Made by a program: the position numbers and the translations under genes. Below, piece by piece: positions 1 to 10,753 of a stretch of DNA of 30,621 bases. This DNA is from Hepatocystis sp. ex Piliocolobus tephrosceles. Its lineage: Eukaryota; Apicomplexa; Aconoidasida; Haemosporida; Plasmodiidae. Numbering within the stretch: position 1 is the first letter of the stretch; each line of letters begins with the position of its first letter. Under the pieces are notes generated by a model. The model made no database searches. It was not told the DNA's origin and worked only from the letters and a program-made list of their open reading frames with translations. The DNA lies in contig CABPSV020000097.1 in assembly GCA_902459845.2 (NCBI GenBank), forward strand, positions 1 through 30,621. The letters run 5' to 3'.

Positions 1-411
<411 letters not shown>

Positions 412-3411
412 TTAATCTATAACCTCGTTCAGGTACATATCCAAGTCAGTTTTATAAACATGACCAGGTAGAGTAAACAGCATAAGAACATTATGTTTAT
501 CAACTGAAACAAAATTATTTACTTTGTACGGGTTATATTTAAATAATTTGATATATTTTTGACCATATGTAAAAATACATTGATTTTTACTATTGTTCAT
601 ATCATATAAATTAATTATACCTTTATTATTTATTGATCCAATATAATTAAAAGCTTCAATATTAGTCCAAAACAGTGAATGAATAAAAGCATTTGATTCA
701 ACAAAATTTTCATGATAATAAACATGATATGAATTGTCATACATATAATTTAAATCGTTATTATTATTACTATTATTATTACTATTATTATTATTACTAT
801 AATTATTATTACTATTGTTGTTGCTGTTAATATCATCATATATATATTCACCATTAATATAATCATTACTAATATAATCAGTATTTATAGTATTACTACA
901 AATATTAATATCATTATTATTATTATTATCATTACATATATCATAATACTTATTATTATTTTTATAATTATTTGCTATATCTTCATATGTTATCTGATAT
1001 GGTTCTATATTATAATCATTATTACTGTTTGTAGTAGTAGTAGTAACACCAGTAGTAGTAATACCAGTAGTAGTACCACTAGTGTTTTTATTGTTATAAG
1101 TAGGATTGTCAATACCACTAATCATAGTATGATAATTCTTATTATGATATGAATTGTCATGTATAACTTTATAAGGTAAATTATTTTTTATATAACGTAA
1201 ATCGAAAATTAAAATATTATTTAACGAACTTAAACAAATTAAATTATTATCGTAATTGTTATATTTATCTATATCAGAAATTTCATATTTTGACAATTTT
1301 TTATGAACAGAATATATATTCATATTAACGTTGTTATTATAACCCATGTCACCAGTATAACCCATGCTACCAGTATAACCCATGCTACCAGTATAACCCA
1401 TGCTACCAGTATAACCCATGCTACCAGTACAACCCATACCACTAGTATGACTCATACAATTTTTGTAATTGTTATTAAAATTATTATTTTGGGAGTATCC
1501 ATTTTTCATTCTAATATCAAATAAGGAAAAATAACCACTATAAGTTGCTCCTATAACTAACGAATCATGTAACCACCTAACATTACAATATATATCATTC
1601 GTTTTTATTGATATATAAGGTTTTATTTTACTTACATTTTTATGATCTATTATGTCCTTATATATACTAATACTACTACTACTACTATCATTATTATTGT
1701 TATTCCCATCAGTGTTACTATTAATGTCATACACAAATAATTTACCATCATCACCATTACTTAATAAATAATTATTCTGAAAAAATAAACCTTTCCCAGT
1801 TTTATTATGTCCAAGTAGTTCTAATAATAATTCACCATCATATATTTTTCTTTTTTCAGCATTATTTTTTTTATTATTATTTTCCACACTACTTCTAGTA
1901 TTACTATTATTACTATTATTGTTTGTATAATTATATTCTTTTTTTTTATTATAATAAATTTCGTTCTGTATATTATCAGTATGATTTATATTGTTATAAA
2001 AATTTAAATTATGGTCTCTTTCTTGTTCTTCAGCCAACATATCATCTAACAATTCATTTTCTTCCATATCGTTAATTCGATTTATTGTATTTTTAATGTT
2101 ATATAAATAAATATTACCACATATAGATTTGTTTGCTAATAAAACATTACCTTCATCGTAAAAACAATTGCTATAACCATTACCATTTTTATTATAATCG
2201 TTATAATCGTTATAATCGTCATAATAGTCATAATCGTCATAATCGTCATAATCAAAATTACTGTTACGATTGTCACGACTGTTACGATTGTCAAGATTGT
2301 CAAGATTGTCACGATTGTTACGATTGTCACGATTGTTACGATTGTCACGATTGTCACGATTGTTACGATTGTTATTGTTATAACTACAAACATTACTCAT
2401 GTTTTTATTACAATATAATAAATCAGAGTTAGTAGTATAATATGGTATATTCATACAGTTGTATCTTCTAATAATGGGTACATATTTGTATTTATTTTTA
2501 TAACATAATTTTGATGTATTAACTGTTAATTTAGGTTCAACTGTACTTGTACCTACATCTGCACCAAAGGAATTATAAAAATAGTTTTCACCATTTTCAT
2601 CATTTTCACTATCTTTGTCATAGTCACTAATATTCTCTTTTGTTATTACCCGCAACATACTCATCTTATAACTATCTCTTTTTGTGGAATTATGAAAAAT
2701 AAGTATACCTTCATTGAGATATTGAAAATTTTGATAAAAATTGTTATTCATATTAACTATTTCAAAATTACTTATATTACTACATAAGTTTGTTATTAAC
2801 ATTTCAGAATATAAATCAATAATATTCTTCCACCATAAACCTAATAAAATATCTTTTTTTTTATAACAATCATATGTTAAACTCTGCTTTGAAAAAGTAT
2901 TGGCTATTCCTGTTTTTTTAACTCCCAATTCGTTAAACCGCACATTATTTTTATTATAATTTGTAATTATATTTTTTGTCATATGTTCTTTGTTGTATAT
3001 ATTCATTTCATTATGATTGTTGTGTTTATTATGACTGTTATATTTGTCGTAGTTATTATAGATCTTGTACCTGTTGTAACTGATGTTATTGTTATACTCA
3101 TTATTATTATTGTTGTCCCTGCTTCCGTATGTGTTTGTACTAGTACTTGTACGATCTTCAGGTATGCTTGTTTTATTTTTTTTTTCTTCTTCTTCTTCTT
3201 CTTCTTCTTCTTCTTCTTTTTTTTCTTCTTTTTCTTTTTTTTTGTACTTACATGGTCTCCCTCTTAACGATTTTTTTTTTAAACCGTTTGATGCTTGTTC
3301 TAAATCTTTTTTTTTTGTATAATTATTTGTGCAACTTTTTCTACTCCTTATATTGTATTTATTTCTTTCGAACACTAAATTACATGTTTCATTTGTTTCA
3401 TTGCTTTCCAT
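412..3411 (-). CDS. WD40 protein, RBBP4/MSI1 (CAF-1 p48)-like histone-binding family, putative
   Basis: Single-exon protein of 999 aa. RBBP4/MSI1 proteins are about 400-430 aa beta-propellers that bind histone H4 in CAF-1, HDAC and PRC2-type complexes. The N-terminal family block is visible: a WKN-x-IDLYSEMLITN helix at about residues 193-208, then a strand ending SMLRVITKEN near 251-260. Propeller blades follow: GHNKTGKGL...GDDGKLFVYDI (about 530-565), VRWLHDSLVIGAT...LFDIR (about 605-637), an IFDLR blade near 720-750, and two C-terminal blades at about 907-980. The excess length is inserted low complexity: Asn runs, an Arg-Asp-Asn repeat, and six copies of a GSMGYT-type hexapeptide. Residues 50-53 (RGRP) with flanking lysines look like an AT-hook, followed by poly-Glu at about 61-76. 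Nuclear chromatin function is inferred. It could be a more distant WD40 protein, since the blades are degenerate. Confidence 0.8.
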   Translation of the reverse strand: MESNETNETCNLVFERNKYNIRSRKSCTNNYTKKKDLEQASNGLKKKSLRGRPCKYKKKEKEEKKEEEEEEEEEEEKKNKTSIPEDRTSTSTNTYGSRDNNNNNEYNNNISYNRYKIYNNYDKYNSHNKHNNHNEMNIYNKEHMTKNIITNYNKNNVRFNELGVKKTGIANTFSKQSLTYDCYKKKDILLGLWWKNIIDLYSEMLITNLCSNISNFEIVNMNNNFYQNFQYLNEGILIFHNSTKRDSYKMSMLRVITKENISDYDKDSENDENGENYFYNSFGADVGTSTVEPKLTVNTSKLCYKNKYKYVPIIRRYNCMNIPYYTTNSDLLYCNKNMSNVCSYNNNNRNNRDNRDNRNNRDNRNNRDNLDNLDNRNSRDNRNSNFDYDDYDDYDYYDDYNDYNDYNKNGNGYSNCFYDEGNVLLANKSICGNIYLYNIKNTINRINDMEENELLDDMLAEEQERDHNLNFYNNINHTDNIQNEIYYNKKKEYNYTNNNSNNSNTRSSVENNNKKNNAEKRKIYDGELLLELLGHNKTGKGLFFQNNYLLSNGDDGKLFVYDINSNTDGNNNNNDSSSSSISIYKDIIDHKNVSKIKPYISIKTNDIYCNVRWLHDSLVIGATYSGYFSLFDIRMKNGYSQNNNFNNNYKNCMSHTSGMGCTGSMGYTGSMGYTGSMGYTGSMGYTGDMGYNNNVNMNIYSVHKKLSKYEISDIDKYNNYDNNLICLSSLNNILIFDLRYIKNNLPYKVIHDNSYHNKNYHTMISGIDNPTYNNKNTSGTTTGITTTGVTTTTTNSNNDYNIEPYQITYEDIANNYKNNNKYYDICNDNNNNNDINICSNTINTDYISNDYINGEYIYDDINSNNNSNNNYSNNNNSNNNSNNNNDLNYMYDNSYHVYYHENFVESNAFIHSLFWTNIEAFNYIGSINNKGIINLYDMNNSKNQCIFTYGQKYIKLFKYNPYKVNNFVSVDKHNVLMLFTLPGHVYKTDLDMYLNEVID
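1342..1437 (-). repeat. 18-bp coding repeat (GSMGYT hexapeptide) in the WD40 gene
   Basis: On the plus strand an 18-bp unit of the type ccagtataacccatgcta repeats about five times with few changes. It is in frame in the minus-strand WD40 gene, giving Gly-Ser-Met-Gly-Tyr-Thr copies between two propeller blades. Near identity at the DNA level points to recent slippage or unequal exchange. Confidence 0.85.
2195..2380 (-). repeat. Asp-Tyr and Arg-Asp-Asn low-complexity repeats in the WD40 gene
   Basis: Two adjacent imperfect arrays lie within the minus-strand WD40 gene. Units of about 9 bp (cgattgtca/cgattgtta) encode Asp-Asn-Arg-type triplets at about 2262-2380. An ataatcgtc-type array at about 2195-2255 encodes Asp-Asp-Tyr/Asn-Asp-Tyr. 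Both lie in the long insert before the propeller. The opposite strand is open in several frames here only because of repeat periodicity. Confidence 0.8.
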
Positions 3412-3479
3412 GGTGTGATATGTTATAATATGTTGTATCTTTTTTTTTATTATAAACTTATTTTTTCATTTTTTTATTT

Positions 3480-3697
3480 TACTTATTCCTTTTTTTATTT
3501 TATCTATTCCCTTTTTTATTTTATCTATTCCCTTTTTTATTTTATCTATTCCCTTTTTTATTTTATCTATTCCCTTTTTTATTTTATCTATTCCCTTTTT
3601 TATTTTATCTATTCCCTTTTTTATTTTATCTATTCCCTTTTTTATTTTATCTATTCCCTTTTTTATTTTATCTATTCCCTTTTTTATTTTATCTATT

Positions 3698-3704
<7 letters not shown>
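3480..3704. repeat. 21-bp minisatellite next to a T53 tract
   Basis: About ten near-perfect copies of a 21-bp unit (six T, then attttatctattccc) run from 3480 to about 3704 and flow directly into 53 consecutive T residues (3701-3753). Because 21 is a multiple of three, the plus strand is open in frame and reads as a Phe/Tyr/Ile/Ser-rich peptide; this is not a gene. The array lies about 70 bp upstream of the WD40 start codon, so it is probably in that gene's 5' UTR or core promoter. Confidence 0.9.
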
Positions 3705-3753
<49 letters not shown>

Positions 3754-4470
3754 CGTTTGTGATTCACTCTTAATTCCTACTTTGTGGCTGCTTTAAAGTT
3801 AGCTGTTTAGATATACAATACATACATGTACTTTATATACATTTGCAATGTAATTTTTATTTATTTTATTTTTATTTTTTTTATTTTTTCTTGAACTATT
3901 CTATATGTATATATATGTATATATATATATTTTTTTCTTTTTTTTTTTGGTTAAATTTTTTATTTTCATGCATTTTATTCGTTCTGTACATATGAATTAG
4001 GGGTTTGGTTTTATTTATTTTTATATAAATATTCATTTGTTTAAAAAAAAAAGGTGCCCCTCCATTACTTTTTTTATTTTTTTTTTTTCATAATTTAAAA
4101 ACGGGCCCCAGTATATTCATAATAAAATTAATATATAATCTGTGTTATTTTTTTTTATACCCCATTTTTTATTTTTTTTATTTATTTTATTTTTTTTTAT
4201 TTATTTTATTTTTTTTTATTTTATTTTTTTTTTTGCATAGCTATATAGCACATATAAAATTTATGAGTAAACTAAATTTTATTTTCATATAAGTTTTTAA
4301 AACACTAAAAAAAAAAAGTTAATAATAAAAGTTCGTTTTCATATAAATTCTTTGATGTTGTATATATAAAATAAAATTAAATCAACGATAAACTTTTTTT
4401 TTTTTTTATGTTTTCTTTTTTGGAACAACAAAAAAATAAACATATCGCAAAAGAGTATGCGAAGAGTGCG

Positions 4471-4515
<45 letters not shown>

Positions 4516-5384
4516 TATTTCATATATTTACATATATATGTATATACGTTTTACATATCCTAACATTTGCACATTGTATAAATACTGTCATAAGTTAAAA
4601 AAAAAAAATAAAATAAGAGGGAGGAAACAATTATTTCCTTTTACATTAAGTTTTTACAATAACTACTTGTTTTTGTGTTGTATCGTAAATTTATCTATTA
4701 CTAAAAAAAAATAAAAAAAACATCCAAAACGTAAACATAAACATACCCAAAATGAATGATTAAAAAAATATGTGTATATAAAAAATGAAAAAAATGAATG
4801 AATGAATAAAAATGTATAACAACCAACTGTTAAATAATGAAGACCAAAACATTAATACTAGTAGAAAACATAGTAACTAACTTTTATAAAAGGATAAGTT
4901 TATTGGAATATATTTTCTAGGGGTAAATCTAAAGTATTAATCAAACGTGTAAACATATTAATGTAAAGACGTATATACACAAATACATTTTGTAAACATT
5001 TATTTAGACCGCATCGTTTTTATTCGCATTTTTATTTTTACTTTTTTCTATTCAATAAAAGAAAAAGACAAAATAAATGAAAATAAAAAACTTTGAGGAA
5101 AAAGTTCTACCTTTTAGTAATATATATATATATATATGTACACATTTTTTTTTTTTGTATATAGTACGAAAACATCCATACGTAAAAAAAAAAAAAATTG
5201 GGGGTAAACTATTTTATTTTATTTTTTTTTTTAATTATGAAGAAAACCATTTACCCCAACTTTTATTTGACTTGTTCGAATTAATTTTTTTTAATATATG
5301 ATAATTTGGAATAATATTTGTTTGAACATTTTTAACTAGTTATATTACACGTAGTTGTTTTATAAAAGATAAGGCGTCATATAT

Positions 5385-5389
<5 letters not shown>

Positions 5390-5415
<26 letters not shown>

Positions 5416-5690
5416 TAAATAAATAAATAAATAAATAAATAAAATAAATAAATAAATAAATAAAGAATAAACAAATAAATAAAGAATAAACAAATAAATA
5501 AAGAATAAACAAATAAATAAAGAATAAACAAATAAATAAAGAATAAACAAATAAATAAAGAATAAACAAATAAATAAAGAATAAACAAATAAATAAAGAA
5601 TAAACAAATAAATAAAGAATAAACAAATAAATAAAGAATAAACAAATAAATAAAGAATAAACAAATAAATAAAGAATAAACAAATAAATG
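5390..5690. repeat. TAAA microsatellite and 19-bp minisatellite
   Basis: An irregular (taaa)n tract at about 5390-5462 is followed by about twelve copies of a 19-bp unit (aaagaataaacaaataaat) to about 5690. The 19-bp period is visible from the regular spacing of aaagaa at 5462, 5481, 5500 and 5519. The minus strand is open in all three frames because the unit has no stop there, which gives spurious Phe/Leu/Tyr ORFs. The array ends about 320 bp before the OPA3-like start codon. Confidence 0.9.
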
Positions 5691-5908
5691 AATAAAAAAT
5701 AAAACTGAACGAATAAAAGAATTGTAACAAAAAAAAAAAAAAAAAAAAGAGTCATACTCAAGAATAAATTTAAAATGAACATATAAGAATCACAACTAAA
5801 AAGGCAAGTAATTGAAAAAGAATATATTCATACATTAAAGAATATATACATATTTATGTATGTGTCCATATGTGCATATATATTCTTGCACAGTGACGCC
5901 CACACACA

Positions 5909-5952
<44 letters not shown>

Positions 5953-6008
5953 TGTATGTATGTATGTATACGTATATATTGATAAATAGCTAAATAGAAG
6001 AAATTAAA

Positions 6009-6626
6009 ATGCTTCCTTTATTTAAAATAGGAGTTATTTTAATTAGGCAAATAAGTAAACCTGTTTCAGGTTATATCAAAAAAAAAGCTATAGAAAATAA
6101 AAATTTTAAAAACATATGTATTTATTGTGGTAAGAAATATTATAATTTTGAGCAATATATACAAAAGAAATTTTATAATGCAAATATAACTGATGTTAAA
6201 TATAGCTCTTTTATCAGTGAAAGTAAATCAGTTAATATAGGGAGCGAAATTTTAGGAGAAGGGTTCATATTTTTAATAGCAGCATTATTTATAGTTGCAG
6301 AATACAAAAGAAATAGTTTAAAAGAAGAAAAAAAAGAATTAATACTTAATCATAAATTAGAAACACTAAAATTACAAATAAGTGAACTACAAAAAGAAAA
6401 TGATGAGATTATGAAAATCGTTTTACCTAATAAAAAAAACATAAGAGATAATAGAAGCTTTGATTTAGTTCATACGAATTTTTTTAAAGATATTTTTAAT
6501 AAATTTATTTACCAGCCGAAAAAAACTATAACAGAACAAAAAGAGCTGACAGAGGGAGAAGTAGAAAAGCCATTACAAATAATAGAAGTGAACAAAAATG
6601 AAAATGTAGAACTAAAAAAAGGATAA
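6009..6626 (+). CDS. OPA3-like protein, putative
   Basis: Single-exon protein of 205 aa. The OPA3 family (optic atrophy 3; human form about 179 aa) is mitochondrial and linked to organelle shape and lipid homeostasis. The family pattern is clear. The N-terminus begins MLPLFKIGVILIRQISKPVS, matching the conserved IRQVSKP block. A SEILGEGFIFLIAALFIVAEY hydrophobic segment at residues 79-99 matches the conserved GAELLGE-x-IF block and is probably the membrane segment. A charged coiled-coil stretch follows at about 100-138. The C-terminal 65 residues are a basic and Glu-rich tail not conserved in animals. The start is supported by family alignment from about the fourth residue. Mitochondrial location is inferred from the family. 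It is transcribed away from the WD40 gene and toward the next, convergent gene. Confidence 0.9.
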   Translation: MLPLFKIGVILIRQISKPVSGYIKKKAIENKNFKNICIYCGKKYYNFEQYIQKKFYNANITDVKYSSFISESKSVNIGSEILGEGFIFLIAALFIVAEYKRNSLKEEKKELILNHKLETLKLQISELQKENDEIMKIVLPNKKNIRDNRSFDLVHTNFFKDIFNKFIYQPKKTITEQKELTEGEVEKPLQIIEVNKNENVELKKG

Positions 6627-6710
6627 AAAAAAATAGTGGAAGTAATAAAAGAAGAAAAAATATAACAAGTAAAAGAAATAACATTGATCAAATGAAGTAT
6701 TGTGATAATA

Positions 6711-6761
<51 letters not shown>

Positions 6762-6950
6762 ACAATATGTACAAACCAAAATAAATATTTTTTTGTATTT
6801 ACTATAAAATAAAGATATCACTTAAAACAATATACAAAAGATATTGTATATTCATTCCTATTCATTATATAACAAATTAAACAATAGGATTAAGTCGTAT
6901 ATAAAAAAAATAAAGTAATGAAATGTGTAGTTAATTAACTATTTGTTAAA

Positions 6951-7002
<52 letters not shown>

Positions 7003-7314
7003 AAAATAACTAACTTTCGATAAATGAAATAACTAGCTAAATAAGTAAAATAATTAAATAACTTTTTTTTTTTTTTTCTTTCTTTTTATACATACATTGT
7101 TATGAGCACATATATATTCGTAAACATACACATGTTTGTTTGTTATCCAATTGTTAGCATTTATTAACGTTTAAAATAATTAAAACTTAAAAAACCTAAT
7201 AATACATACGTATATACATATGTATATATATATTTTTTTAACTCTCTTTTATTTTCCCCATTTTTATTTTATTTTTAGAACTAGACATCACACTTTTTTT
7301 TAAGTCGTTATCAT

Positions 7315-7350
<36 letters not shown>

Positions 7351-7636
7351 TATATACAATGTATAAAAATAACAATGCATATATGCATTATCAAGTATTA
7401 AAAATATTTTTATAATCAGTAAATAACAGAAATTGAAAATTTATAGATATATACGTATATGTAGATGTTGTGCTAGTTGGTATGGTACTTGAGTAAGCCT
7501 ATACACATCACAAATATATTTTTATACAACAAAAAAAAAAAAAAAAGCAAAAATTGAAAAAATTAAAAAAAAAGAAAAACTTCACTCGATAGTTTCTTCA
7601 CATATCACTTTTTTGTTTTTTTTTTGTTTTTTTTTT

Positions 7637-7686
<50 letters not shown>

Positions 7687-7750
7687 TTTTTTTTTTTTTT
7701 TCCATATTAGTCATTCATTTACAAGATAAATTAATTCATTAGTGAACTCA
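6627..7750. other. Intergenic region between convergent genes (3' UTRs)
   Basis: The region lies between the OPA3-like stop codon and the stop codon of the minus-strand membrane protein, so it probably contains only 3' UTRs and terminators. It holds a 47-base A run (6713-6759), a (TA)n tract (about 6955-6999) and a T-rich block at about 7611-7701 with a T run near 48 bases. No gene is visible. Confidence 0.8.
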
Positions 7751-8859
7751 CTATCCTTCAATTTTTTTTTTGCTCGCTCTATATTTAATTTGAGGAATAT
7801 CCGTTAAACGAACTACTTCCTCAGTTTTAGATGTTGCCTTTATACATGACGAAACAAATGAAGATAAATCTTTAAAGTTGTCAAAATCGTGTTTATAAAA
7901 ATAGCCATAATATACAGGTTTAACATTTTCATCTTGAGTCTGATCCTGCGTATCAGTTTCGGATTCAGTTCCAGCTTCATTGAAGAGACATAAAACATGT
8001 ATATCTTTTTTTTTAGAATAATCCTTAAAAATATCATCACTTAATTTTACTAAGAATTTTCGATTATCAACAATTAAAGGATTAATATCAAAAAATTTAT
8101 TATTAATAAATATATCATTAATATAATTATATTTAATACTTTTGTTTAAGTTTAAAGAAGTAATGAAAATAATACATTTTTTATTTTTATTTATACATTT
8201 TGTTTGAAATTGTGGAAATTTGGTAAAAAACGGAACAGAAAATATTAATGTTTTTCTTATAAAAGCTAAAAGTTTTTTTTTATCATTCATTATATTTAAA
8301 TTAATTGGTTTGGGTTTTTTTCCATAACATATTATAAAGGCTTTGGTACTTTCATCTATATTAAAACGTTCATATACAGTTTTTTTACTCGGTAATACAG
8401 TTTTACAATTTATTATAGCTATATTCAAAATATCTGGGAAATTATTTGAACTTTGATTAATAACAGGATGTATACTTTCATTTTTGCTATTTTTACAATA
8501 CACCATATATGGTTTATTACTAAAAAATAATTCCTTTAATTCGTCTATATTATTTTCATCAATATATTTAAAATTATAAAAACGAGTATGATATACTCTT
8601 AACATTAATTGAAAAAAACCACTAAATATTAAAAAAACAATAAATAATCCCACTAAAAAAGAGTATTTATATTTACCTTGTATTTTATTATTTATTATGT
8701 ATTTTATATATTGAAATGTTATTTTTATTTTATTATCTTTTTGAGGTACATTTTTATTGACCAGTTTTGCTTCTTTTTCTGTTTCATTTTCGTATGTTTT
8801 AGAATGAGAAGAGTCATTTGCAGTGCTACTTGTATTACGATTTCGTAGAAAACTAGCCA

Positions 8860-8860
<1 letters not shown>
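7751..8860 (-). CDS. Single-pass membrane protein with possible thioredoxin-like region, unknown function
   Basis: Protein of 369 aa, single exon. The first 60 residues are hydrophilic and Ser/Thr/Lys-rich, followed by one strong membrane segment at about residues 66-88 (FLVGLFIVFLIFSGFF). There is no N-terminal signal peptide, so a type II signal-anchor topology is likely. After it comes a region with alternating predicted strands and helices: NKPYMVYCKNS, then an INCK strand, then AFIICYGKKPKPI and a helix. This arrangement resembles a thioredoxin-like fold, as found in lumenal parts of some DnaJ and PDI-type proteins, but there is no CxxC and no J domain. An acidic Asp/Gln/Thr patch (TETDTQDQTQDE) lies near residues 302-313, and the C-terminus is basic. 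I do not recognise a named family. ER placement and fold are inference. Confidence 0.75.
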
Positions 8861-8890
<30 letters not shown>

Positions 8891-10302
8891 TAACTTTTAT
8901 ATAATATCAAAAAATGTAAACAGCTACCTTTCTTTTAAAGCATATACATCAGTTTTGTTCATCATATATACATATATATATGTGTGTATATGTAAGTGCC
9001 TGTCTGCTTATGGGTCTATTTTTTTTTTTTTTTTTTATCAACAGTTAACTATTTTTTTTAAATAACGCTAAGTTATATTGTTACAAGGTTAATTTTATTA
9101 TCTCTTTTCTTTTTTGTACTATTACTATTGCTGCTATTGCGACTACTACAATTTCTTTTTTTTTTTTTTACTCTAGTTCTAGCGTTCTAGCTTCTAGCGT
9201 TCCAGTGCTTTAATAAGTATTATTGATTTTAAAGCGTAAAAAAAAAAAAAAAAAAAATTGTATTAATTAATTCTTTTTAAAATGTTAAAAAATAAAATAT
9301 GCGTTGTCTGTTTTTCTTCTGCTACTCTTCGGATAATTATTAAAAAAAAAAAAAAAATTATAATAAATAATGTATATATATATATATATATATATATACG
9401 CTTGTTTATGCGCATAACTATTCACAAGTTCGTTTAATCATCTCCAGTTGTTAACAAATATAAGATAATTCAATATTTTTGCCATGTACTACCGTATATA
9501 AATAATTACATATTGTATGTTTTAATATGTATAAAGTATATATAACACATAATCATTCGTACAACGTATATTATAATTTTTAATCATTAACGGACAAAAA
9601 CATTACTTTTATACTCTCACTGCTTACAATTATAATTATTTTTTGTTTCTTTTTTTTTTTTCTTTTTTTTTAAATATTCAAAATTTTTTTTTTAAAATAA
9701 TTTTTTTTTTTTTTTTTTTTTTTTTGAGTAAATAACTTTTTAAGCACTGATTTTTGTTTTCTAAAACTTTTCATTAAAATAATGAACAAAAATAAAACTT
9801 AATTTACGAAAAAAAAGAATAATGTAATATAAAGATTGTACGGAGAGCAAAAAAAAAAATAAAAAAAAAAAAAAAAAAAAATTATGTGCATAAAAATGTT
9901 TGTGGTTAAAATGATTGCTATTAATTTTGTTTACAATTGAAATGTTAACATTGGAGAGTTAATAAAAAAAAAAAGTTTGATTTTGTTTCGCTTTTTTCTT
10001 AAAAGCTAAAACGGTGCTAGCTAAACAATTTACATTTTTTTTTATTTACCTCATTTAATATATACAAATATACATTTTTAGTAAAACACACAATGAAGCG
10101 AACAAAATTATTTTTTCCAAAAAAGAACTTGTTTTTATTTTAACCAGTACATATAAACTTATTTTATCATACATATCTATATATATGTACATACCTATAT
10201 ATGTACGTGTATTTATTGTACTGTTATTGAATGCTATGTATCCAAAGAAATTACTTCCATACGAAAAAAAAAAAAAAAAGGAAAGCGCAATAAAGTAATA
10301 GC

Positions 10303-10353
<51 letters not shown>

Positions 10354-10753
10354 GTACAACCATGTAGTAACAAAATGACGAAATAACACAACATATATAA
10401 TAACAAAATGACGTTACAGAACAATAGATGTAATAGCGCAATGATGTTACAGTACAGCAATTATAATAACGCAATTATTTAATAAATTACACCCTAAAAA
10501 GTTATACATTATGCGCAATTATCTATAAGCATAGTTTTTTTGTTACATTTTTATTTTTTTTCTGTTTTATACTAACTCTTAAACGCTTATTTTGTTTTGT
10601 TTTGTTTTTTTTCTTAATTTTTTCTTAATTTTTTTTTAATTTTTTCTTAACTTTTTCTTAACTTTTTCTTAATTTTTTCTTAATTTTTTCTTAATTTTTT
10701 CTTAATTTTTTCTTAATTTTTTCTTAATTTTTTCTTAACTTTTTAAATATATT
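8861..10753. other. Intergenic region between divergent genes (shared promoter region)
   Basis: This 1.9-kb region separates the start of the minus-strand membrane protein from the start of the plus-strand 10754 gene. It contains (TA)n tracts at 8869-8890 and about 9370-9397, a 47-base A run at about 10305-10351, and a less AT-rich stretch at 10355-10465 with degenerate repeats containing aaatgacg, aatagcgca and atgttacag. A small duplication of ttctagcgttc occurs at about 9175-9205. An 11-bp minisatellite at the right edge is listed separately. No gene is visible. Confidence 0.75.
10607..10744 (+). repeat. 11-bp minisatellite directly upstream of a start codon
   Basis: About twelve copies of an 11-bp unit (tttttcttaat) with the cttaa core at 10613, 10624, 10646, 10657, 10668, 10679, 10690 and onward to 10734. 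One copy has lost the C. The array ends about ten bases before the ATG at 10754, so it must form part of the 5' UTR or core promoter of that gene. Confidence 0.9.

Larger units (their letters stand above)
3412..6008. other. Intergenic region between divergent genes (shared promoter region)
   Basis: This 2.6-kb region separates the start of the minus-strand WD40 gene from the start of the plus-strand OPA3-like gene, so it must hold promoters for both. It contains two minisatellites (listed separately), a 38-base A run at 4475-4512, a (TA)n block at about 5917-5945 and two small GC-rich patches: ggtgcccctcc at 4053-4063 and acgggcccca at 4101-4110. I found no convincing gene; the ORFs here are homopolymer or repeat translations. 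Confidence 0.75.

Noticed and set aside
3415..3762. Plus-strand Phe/Tyr/Ile-rich ORF
   Set aside because: Pure translation of the 21-bp minisatellite and the following T53 run.
5340..5782. Three overlapping minus-strand Leu/Phe/Tyr ORFs
   Set aside because: All three frames are open only because the 19-bp repeat lacks stops on that strand.
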